From: Clostridia bacterium
GTDB lineage: Bacteria > Bacillota > Clostridia > Oscillospirales > Butyricicoccaceae
Assembly: GCA_017547995.1 (NCBI GenBank)
Contig: JAFYNW010000236.1
Coordinates: 1-11,168, forward strand
Length of the DNA: 11,168 bases
Direction: 5' to 3'
Every line of letters starts with the position of its first letter. Positions within the stretch are counted from its first letter, which is position 1. The notes below the pieces were generated by a model. It made no database searches. It saw only the letters and a list, made by a program, of their open reading frames with translations, and was not told where the DNA came from. A program made the position numbers and the translations under genes. Of this stretch, positions 6,455 to 11,168 are shown one piece after another.

Positions 6455-8320
6455 TTGAATAAGAAAAATCGTGGTATCGGTATATACATCATCGTGCTGC
6501 TTATTCTCATCGGCACAAGTGCAGGTGTACTCAACAGCACACGCGAAAAAGTATACGTATATTCCGATGTTGTAAAAATGTTCGAACAGGAACAGGTTAA
6601 AAACTTCTCCATCAGCGGTACAACTATCGCTCTCGAGCTGAGAAGTGAAGAGATCATCAAAACAACAATCCCAAGCATAGACGTTTTCCTCTATGACGTG
6701 GGTGATCTCATAAAGGAACAGAGAAGCGAAGGCATCATCGAAAGCCAGTCCTATCCGGAAGAATCGGGCGGCATCTTCATGATGTTCCTGCCATATATCA
6801 TCATTATGGTAGTTATGTTTGTCTTCTGGTTCTTTATTATGTCCAAGCAGCAGGGCGGCGCGGCAGGCGGTATGAACTTCGGCAAGTCCAAGGCTAAGCT
6901 CTTCACTCCTACAGACGGCAAGAAGGTAACCTTCGATGACGTCGCAGGTGCTGACGAAGAAAAGGAAGAGCTCAAGGAAGTTGTTGAATTCCTCAAGAAT
7001 CCTCAGCGTTTCTCCTCTCTCGGCGCAAGAATCCCTAAGGGCGTTCTTCTCGTAGGCCCTCCGGGTACAGGTAAAACTCTCCTCGCAAGAGCGGTTGCAG
7101 GCGAAGCAGGCGTTCCGTTCTTCTCCATCTCCGGCTCAGACTTCGTTGAGCTCTACGTCGGTGTTGGTGCAAGCCGAGTAAGAGACCTTTTTGAAAATGC
7201 AAAGAAAAACTCCCCGGCTATTGTGTTCATCGATGAAATCGATGCAGTAGGCCGTCAGCGTGGTGCAGGTCTTGGCGGCGGCCATGACGAAAGAGAACAG
7301 ACTCTCAACCAGCTCCTCGTTGAAATGGACGGTTTCAGCAATAATACAGGCGTTATCGTGGTTGCGGCTACAAACCGTGCTGACATCCTCGACAGAGCCC
7401 TCCTCCGTCCGGGCAGATTCGACCGTCAGGTTTACGTAGGCGTTCCTGATATCAAGGGCCGTCTTGAAATCCTCAAGGTTCATTCCAGAAAGAAGCCAAT
7501 CGCAGACGACGTGGCTCTCGAATCTATCGCAAAGACAACAGCAGGCTTTACAGGTGCTGACCTTGAAAACCTTCTCAACGAAGCTGCTATCATCACAGCT
7601 AAGAAAGGCAACAAGGTTATCACAGGCGTTGAGCTTGATGAAGCATTCCTCAAGATCATTATGGGTAACGAAAAGAAGAACCGCGTAATGGGCGAAAAGG
7701 AAAGAAAGCTTACAGCATATCACGAAGCAGGCCATGCTATCGCAACAAAGTACCTTCCATCACAGGACCCTGTACATCAGGTTTCCATCGTGCCAAGAGG
7801 CAGAGCAGGCGGCTTCACTCTTTCCCGTCCAACAGAAGACAAGTTCTATACAACCAAGAACGATATGATGGACGAAATCGTAACACTCCTCGGCGGTCGC
7901 GTAGCTGAAAAGCTCATTATGGGTGACATCTCCACAGGTGCTTCCAATGACCTCGAAAGAGCAACACAGATTTCCCGTTCCATGGTTACAAAGTACGGTA
8001 TGAGCGACAAGGTCGGCAATATGGTTGTCGGCTCGGCTAACGACGAAGTATTCCTCGGCAGAGACTTTGCAACAAGCAAGAATCTTTCTGAACAGATGGC
8101 TTCTCTCGTTGACAGCGAAATCAAGATTATTCTCGACGACGCATTCACACGCTGCGAAAACATCCTCAACGAAAAGATGGATGCACTCGTAAGAGTTGCT
8201 GAAGCTCTTCTCAAGAAGGAAGTTATCGACGCAAAGGAATTCGAAGACCTTTACAATGGTGTTGAAACTGTCGAAGCAAAGACAGAAGAAGTACAGCCGG
8301 AAGGCGTAACAGCTGAATAA
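6455..8320 (+). CDS. ftsH: ATP-dependent zinc metalloprotease FtsH
   Basis: FtsH is a membrane-anchored hexameric AAA+ protease that degrades misfolded membrane proteins and short-lived regulators. The 621-residue protein has a first membrane segment (about 7-25), a short extracytoplasmic domain (about 26-104), a second membrane segment (about 105-130), a Gly-rich linker, then the AAA+ module: Walker A GPPGTGKT with Lys207, Walker B VFIDEID with Asp260-Glu261, and the second region of homology with RPGRFDRQ. The zinc protease motif HEAGH spans 423-427, and Asp499 in GASNDLERAT is the probable third ligand. The start is TTG, fixed by a perfect AGGAGG (6444-6449) five bases upstream; no ATG is better placed. 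Last gene of the operon, 31 bases after hpt, followed by a strong terminator. Confidence 0.97.
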   Translation: MNKKNRGIGIYIIVLLILIGTSAGVLNSTREKVYVYSDVVKMFEQEQVKNFSISGTTIALELRSEEIIKTTIPSIDVFLYDVGDLIKEQRSEGIIESQSYPEESGGIFMMFLPYIIIMVVMFVFWFFIMSKQQGGAAGGMNFGKSKAKLFTPTDGKKVTFDDVAGADEEKEELKEVVEFLKNPQRFSSLGARIPKGVLLVGPPGTGKTLLARAVAGEAGVPFFSISGSDFVELYVGVGASRVRDLFENAKKNSPAIVFIDEIDAVGRQRGAGLGGGHDEREQTLNQLLVEMDGFSNNTGVIVVAATNRADILDRALLRPGRFDRQVYVGVPDIKGRLEILKVHSRKKPIADDVALESIAKTTAGFTGADLENLLNEAAIITAKKGNKVITGVELDEAFLKIIMGNEKKNRVMGEKERKLTAYHEAGHAIATKYLPSQDPVHQVSIVPRGRAGGFTLSRPTEDKFYTTKNDMMDEIVTLLGGRVAEKLIMGDISTGASNDLERATQISRSMVTKYGMSDKVGNMVVGSANDEVFLGRDFATSKNLSEQMASLVDSEIKIILDDAFTRCENILNEKMDALVRVAEALLKKEVIDAKEFEDLYNGVETVEAKTEEVQPEGVTAE

Positions 8321-8326
8321 TTCAAT

Positions 8327-8354
8327 AACGGCATCCGAAAGGGTGCCGTTTTTT
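8327..8354 (+). terminator. Intrinsic terminator after ftsH
   Basis: A 10-bp stem (AACGGCATCC pairing with GGGTGCCGTT, one G-U pair) is closed by a GAAA tetraloop and followed by six T residues ending at 8354. It begins six bases after the ftsH stop and ends the gdpP-ftsH operon. Confidence 0.93.
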
Positions 8355-8383
8355 CATATTTTCACTCTTTTTTACCCGTAAAA

Positions 8384-8405
8384 ATGCACAAACTTTTTTG
8401 TGCAT
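8384..8405. repeat. Inverted repeat upstream of the amidohydrolase promoter
   Basis: A perfect 9-bp inverted repeat, ATGCACAAA and TTTGTGCAT, is separated by CTTT. It lies between the ftsH terminator and the amidohydrolase -35 element, about 25 bases before it. On the plus strand no T-run follows, so it is not a plus-strand terminator; on the minus strand five T residues follow the stem. A regulator-binding site or a minus-strand terminator are both possible; no function is shown by sequence alone. Confidence 0.6.
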
Positions 8406-8429
8406 AATATATAAAAATCATAATTAAAC

Positions 8430-8461
8430 TTGACTATTTTTAACGCATATAGTATTATAAT
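8430..8461 (+). promoter_or_regulatory. Sigma-A type promoter for the amidohydrolase
   Basis: TTGACT (8430-8435) matches five of six bases of the -35 consensus. TATTAT (8453-8458) lies 17 bases downstream, overlapped by a consensus TATAAT (8456-8461) at the less favourable 20-base spacing. Transcription would start near 8465-8468, leaving a leader of about 25 nt with the GGAGGA ribosome binding site at 8480-8485. Confidence 0.75.
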
Positions 8462-8465
8462 ACTA
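8450..8465. promoter_or_regulatory. 16-bp palindrome over the -10 region, candidate operator
   Basis: TAGTATTATAATACTA is a perfect 16-base palindrome that covers the -10 element of the amidohydrolase promoter and reaches the predicted transcription start. Placement there would suit a dimeric repressor. The sequence is AT-only apart from one G and one C, so chance overlap with a -10 box is possible, and no regulator family is recognised. Confidence 0.4.
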
Positions 8466-8492
8466 CTAAAACTTATTATGGAGGATCCAAAA

Positions 8493-9653
8493 ATGATTTT
8501 GATTAAAAATGGTCTTGTTAAGACAATGGTTGGCGAAGATATCGTAAACGGTCAGGTTCTTATCGATGGTAAGAAGATCGTTGCAGTAGGTCAGGAAGTT
8601 AACGCTCCTGCAGACGTAGAAGTTATCGACGCAACAGGCTGCCTCGTTACACCAGGTCTCATCGATGGTCACTGCCACGTTGGTATGATGGAAGAAGGTA
8701 TCGGCTTCGAAGGTAACGACGTAAACGAAATTACAGACCCTATCACAGCTCAGCTCCGTGCTATCGACGCTATCAACCCAATGGACGAATCTTTCGCAAA
8801 CGCAGTTGCAGCAGGTGTTACAACATCTGTTACAGGCCCTGGCTCTGCAAACGTAGTTGGCGGCACATTCCTCGCTATGAAGAACGTTGGTAAGCGTATC
8901 GACGATATGATCATCAAGAACCCTATCGCTATGAAGTGCGCATTCGGCGAAAATCCAAAGCGTTGCTACAATGGTAAGGGTAAGAGCCCAACAACACGTA
9001 TGGCTACAGCAGCTATCCTCAGAGCTTTCCTTGCTAAGGCTCAGAGATACATGGAAGACCTCGAAGAAGCTGAAAAGAACGGCACAAAGAAGCCTCCATT
9101 CGACGCTCAGCTCGAAGCTATGCTCCCAGTTATGAGAAAGGAAATCCCTCTCAAGGCTCACGCACACCGTGCAGACGACATCTTCACATCTATCCGTATC
9201 GCTAAGGAATTCGGCCTCAAGATTACTCTCGACCACTGCACAGAAGGTCACCTCATCGTTGACGAACTCGTTGCTGAAGGTCTCCCAGCTCTCGTTGGCC
9301 CATCCTTCGGTGCAAAGAGCAAGTACGAACTTAAGGAAAAGTCCTTCAAGACAGCTGGCATTCTCAACAAGGCTGGTATGCTCATCTGCATCATCACAGA
9401 CGCTAACGTAATTCCACTCGATCAGCTCCCAATGTGCGCAGGTCTCGCTGTTAAGGCTGGCATGGACGAACAGGAAGCTTGGAAGGCAATTACAATCAAC
9501 CCTGCTAAGATTACAGGTATCGACGACGTAGTTGGTTCTCTCGAAGTTGGTAAGGATGCTGACATCGCTATCTACTCCGGCAACCCACTCACAGACCTCG
9601 ACTACAAGACAATGTACACACTCATCGACGGTAAGGTTGTTTACAAGGCATAA
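8493..9653 (+). CDS. Metal-dependent amidohydrolase, substrate unknown
   Basis: This 386-residue protein belongs to the amidohydrolase superfamily, in the imidazolonepropionase-like group of metal-dependent hydrolases. It has the small N-terminal beta domain (1-50), then the TIM-barrel with PGLIDGHCHVG (His60 and His62 as metal ligands), AHAHRADD (His223, His225), DHCTEGH (His248, His253) and the late barrel Asp303 in ITDANVIPL; it ends with the usual GSLEVGKDADIAIYSGNP segment. The full ligand set suggests an active enzyme, probably cytosolic since no signal peptide is seen. Substrate cannot be told; relatives act on cyclic amides and related C-N bonds. ATG 8493 was chosen for GGAGGA (8480-8485) 7 bases upstream and the family-like start MILIKNG; an earlier in-frame ATG at 8430 falls in the -35 element. 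Codons are heavily biased to GGT, CTC, ATC, ACA and AAG, resembling rplI. It is monocistronic. Confidence 0.88.
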   Translation: MILIKNGLVKTMVGEDIVNGQVLIDGKKIVAVGQEVNAPADVEVIDATGCLVTPGLIDGHCHVGMMEEGIGFEGNDVNEITDPITAQLRAIDAINPMDESFANAVAAGVTTSVTGPGSANVVGGTFLAMKNVGKRIDDMIIKNPIAMKCAFGENPKRCYNGKGKSPTTRMATAAILRAFLAKAQRYMEDLEEAEKNGTKKPPFDAQLEAMLPVMRKEIPLKAHAHRADDIFTSIRIAKEFGLKITLDHCTEGHLIVDELVAEGLPALVGPSFGAKSKYELKEKSFKTAGILNKAGMLICIITDANVIPLDQLPMCAGLAVKAGMDEQEAWKAITINPAKITGIDDVVGSLEVGKDADIAIYSGNPLTDLDYKTMYTLIDGKVVYKA

Positions 9654-9670
9654 TTACTTTTTTACATAGA

Positions 9671-9698
9671 AAAGCCTCCCTCAAAAGGGAGGTTTTTT
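9671..9698 (+). terminator. Intrinsic terminator after the amidohydrolase
   Basis: The stem CCTCCC/GGGAGG (9675-9680 with 9687-9692) has a TCAAAA loop and is extended by an A-run pairing with the T-run. Six T residues (9693-9698) follow. It begins 17 bases after the stop and isolates the amidohydrolase from the sigma-factor module. Confidence 0.92.
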
Positions 9699-9746
9699 GC
9701 TGATTTTTTCTTTATCTACTGTAATATTTCATAACAAAATCCCGTC
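9697..9746 (+). promoter_or_regulatory. Candidate promoters for the sigma/anti-sigma operon
   Basis: Two overlapping possibilities are visible. An ECF-type pair, TGTAAT (9720-9725) and CGTC (9743-9746) spaced by 17 bases, resembles the TGTAAC-N17-CGTC class used by SigX/SigM-like factors, and would start transcription a few bases before the ribosome binding site at 9757. A sigma-A reading, TTGCTG (9697-9702) with 17 bases to TGTAAT (9720-9725), is also possible and would give basal expression. TGTAAT would serve as -35 in one and -10 in the other. Confidence 0.4.
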
Positions 9747-9770
9747 TTTATGGTTGAAAGGAGGAATAAT

Positions 9771-10331
9771 ATGAAAGATAACGAGATAATTGCTATGTAT
9801 TTCGAGAGGAATAATACCGCCATCGAAAAGACAGACGAACAATACGGCGCCTATCTTCGTAAAATCGCAATGAATATCCTTGGCAATCACGAAGACGGAG
9901 AAGAATGTCTCAACGATACATATCTTCGCTTGTGGAATACGATTCCGCCTCAGAAACCTGCCAGCCTTATGGCTTATGCAGGCAGAATAATCCGAAATCT
10001 CGCTTTTGATAAATACCGTTCAGCCAATACGCAAAAGCGGGGAAATGGCGAAATGCCTCTCATTCTTGATGAACTTGGGGCAATAGTTTCAGGCGGTGAT
10101 ACTCCCGAAAAAGAGGTCGACAGAAAAGAACTGGCAAAGTCGATTGATGACTTTCTCCACTCGCTTGACGAGTATAAACGGGCATATTTTATCTGCCGCT
10201 ATTGGCGCGCCATGAGTGTTGGTGAAATCGCAAAAAAGTACAGCAAAACAGATAACTACATAGCCGTCAGCCTCAAACGTACGCGTGACAAAATGAAAAA
10301 ATATCTGGAAGAAAGGGGTTATGAAATATGA
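9771..10331 (+). CDS. Sigma-70 family (ECF-like) RNA polymerase sigma factor
   Basis: This 186-residue protein has the two-domain layout of ECF sigma factors, which redirect RNA polymerase to a small regulon. Region 2 spans about 22-92, with EDGEECLNDTYLRLWN (about 41-56) matching the core-binding helix and the following segment, through IRNLAFDKYRSA, the -10 recognition part. Region 4 spans about 125-180, with a helix-turn-helix around MSVGEIAKKYSKTDNYIAVSLKRTR and a basic end. The linker holds a Pro/Glu-rich stretch. Only regions 2 and 4 are present; regions 1.1 and 3 are missing, as in the ECF group. ATG 9771 was chosen over an in-frame ATG at 9750 because AAAGGAGG (9757-9764) sits 6 bases before it. 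The stop overlaps the next gene by ATGA, so the two are likely translationally coupled. The regulon is unknown. Confidence 0.92.
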   Translation: MKDNEIIAMYFERNNTAIEKTDEQYGAYLRKIAMNILGNHEDGEECLNDTYLRLWNTIPPQKPASLMAYAGRIIRNLAFDKYRSANTQKRGNGEMPLILDELGAIVSGGDTPEKEVDRKELAKSIDDFLHSLDEYKRAYFICRYWRAMSVGEIAKKYSKTDNYIAVSLKRTRDKMKKYLEERGYEI

Positions 10332-11095
10332 AAAAGGAAGATTTATTTGAAGTAATCGGTGAAATCGACAGCGAAATTGTTGAAAAGCCACGCAAAACAA
10401 TACCATTGTGGATAAAGTTTACAGCAGCTGCAGCCTGTCTTGTAGTTACAATCGCAGGCATAAAAATTGCAGGCTCATTCAACATAACAGGCACACCGAC
10501 AACAATAGGCAATACAGTATCAATGTTTACTATGGAAACCAAGCAGGAAGCCGGCGGCATCAATGATTTGAATACCATGATAACAGACGGCAAAGAAAGT
10601 GACAAAATCATCTATGATGGCGCGCAGATAGGCTCAGAGATTGGACAAGCAGCAACCGAAAATGAAACAAACGACGTTTTCATCCCTTATCCTGATGCCG
10701 AAAACGCAACGCAGAGAAGTGACCTTTACGCAGGCTGTTATCTTAATGAAAAGCAGGAATTGGTCGTGCTTCTCACAAAGGACACTCCTGAAAATCGCAA
10801 GACTGTCTGTGCAGACCTGAATATCGAAATGGATAACGTCATATTCAAGGAGGCAAAGTATTCCAAAGCATATCTTGATTCCATTCACAATGAGATTACA
10901 GAAGTTATGCTGGCTCGTAAGTTTGAAACTATCGTAACGTCAGGCGTTATGGAGATGGAAAACTACGTGGAGGTAACACTTACAGAAGAAGATGCTGAAG
11001 CGATAGCCTTCCTAAATTGGCTCGATGATACAGGCGCAATCAATATCGTCTACGGCGCAGTTTACACAACAAATATGCTTATCGCTACAAAGTAA
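10328..11095 (+). CDS. Single-pass membrane protein, probable anti-sigma factor or sensor
   Basis: The 255-residue protein opens with a short acidic segment (MKKEDLFEVIGEIDSEIVE), has one membrane helix (about 27-45, LWIKF followed by an Ala/Val/Ile-rich run), and then about 205 residues expected outside the cell. The position directly behind, and overlapping, an ECF-like sigma gene is the usual place for a cognate anti-sigma factor. The predicted cytoplasmic part is only about 26 residues and lacks the HxxxCxxC zinc motif of classic anti-sigma domains. The outer part has a Thr/Asn-rich stretch (about 50-115), then a compact domain with YAGCYLNEKQELVVLLT (about 136-152) and MEMENYVEVTLTEED (about 210-224). 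GAAAGGGG (10312-10319) is 8 bases before the ATG. I do not recognise a named family for the outer domain; the anti-sigma role is inferred from context and topology. Confidence 0.7.
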   Translation: MKKEDLFEVIGEIDSEIVEKPRKTIPLWIKFTAAAACLVVTIAGIKIAGSFNITGTPTTIGNTVSMFTMETKQEAGGINDLNTMITDGKESDKIIYDGAQIGSEIGQAATENETNDVFIPYPDAENATQRSDLYAGCYLNEKQELVVLLTKDTPENRKTVCADLNIEMDNVIFKEAKYSKAYLDSIHNEITEVMLARKFETIVTSGVMEMENYVEVTLTEEDAEAIAFLNWLDDTGAINIVYGAVYTTNMLIATK

Positions 11096-11103
11096 AAATA
11101 TAC

Positions 11104-11134
11104 TTGCAGGGACCGGCGTCCCCGATGGTCCGCT
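11104..11134. repeat. GC-rich inverted element, possibly a dispersed intergenic repeat
   Basis: Downstream of the membrane protein gene, base composition changes abruptly to GC-rich. It contains GGGAC-CGGC-GTCCC (11109-11122), a perfect 5-bp inverted repeat, and GGACC/GGTCC (11110-11114 with 11127-11131), an alternative pairing. The look is that of short REP-like intergenic repeats found in gut clostridia, but only one copy is in this window, so the repeat status is unproven. Confidence 0.35.
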
Positions 11135-11146
11135 TGTTCAAATAAC

Positions 11147-11168
11147 AAAAGCCTGAGGATTTTATCCC
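11147..11168 (+). terminator. Probable left arm of a terminator cut by the window edge
   Basis: AAAAGCCTGAGG followed by ATTTTAT and CCC at the window end has the form of the 5' arm and loop of an A-flanked terminator; a matching CCTCAGGC plus T-run would lie just outside. Only the first few bases of the possible right arm are visible, so this is tentative. Confidence 0.35.

Noticed and set aside
7136..7735. 199-codon open frame on the minus strand within ftsH
   Set aside because: It is opposite the AAA+ core of FtsH, and its composition is that of a codon-bias shadow.
8466..9251. 261-codon open frame on the minus strand opposite the amidohydrolase
   Set aside because: It is Cys-rich with no recognisable domain, has no suitable ribosome binding site, and arises from the strong codon bias of the gene on the other strand.
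1..11168. CRISPR array, tRNA, rRNA, insertion sequence or prophage genes
   Set aside because: No regularly spaced repeats, no tRNA-like cloverleaf noticed, no transposase or integrase frames, and the gene order is conserved housekeeping.

Overview
The window is a chromosomal segment of a low-to-moderate-GC Gram-positive anaerobe, most likely a clostridium of the Oscillospiraceae/Ruminococcaceae type. This rests on the gene order gdpP-rplI-dnaB followed by tilS-hpt-ftsH, strong AGGAGG-type ribosome binding sites, a typical clostridial folate-family ECF S component, and a sigma/anti-sigma pair of a style common in gut clostridia. The assignment is inferred from gene content and codon style, not from a marker gene.

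Layout. Positions 1-258 hold the 3' end of a cation-diffusion-facilitator transporter. It converges on a minus-strand folate-type ECF S component (296-799), and a bidirectional hairpin terminator lies between them. A divergent intergenic region (800-1047) carries a clear sigma-A type promoter on each strand. From 1048 to 8320 runs a compact plus-strand housekeeping operon: gdpP (c-di-AMP phosphodiesterase), rplI (ribosomal protein L9), dnaB (replicative helicase), tilS (tRNA-Ile lysidine synthase), hpt (hypoxanthine phosphoribosyltransferase) and ftsH (membrane AAA+ protease). dnaB/tilS and tilS/hpt overlap by 11 and 7 bases. The operon ends in a GNRA-loop terminator. It links second-messenger turnover, translation, replication, tRNA modification, purine salvage and membrane proteolysis.

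Next is a monocistronic metal-dependent amidohydrolase (8493-9653) of unknown substrate. It has its own promoter, a 16-base perfect palindrome over the -10 region, its own terminator and strongly biased codons that suggest high expression. Last comes a two-gene module (9771-11095): a small ECF-like sigma factor overlapping by ATGA with a single-pass membrane protein, the probable anti-sigma or signal sensor. Upstream of it is a candidate ECF-type promoter suggesting autoregulation. The right edge (11096-11168) has a GC-rich inverted element and what looks like the first half of a terminator cut by the window end.

Most of the window is conserved housekeeping sequence and I see no clearly new multi-gene system. 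The parts most worth following up are the sigma/membrane-protein module with its possible autoregulatory promoter, and the amidohydrolase with its palindromic control region.
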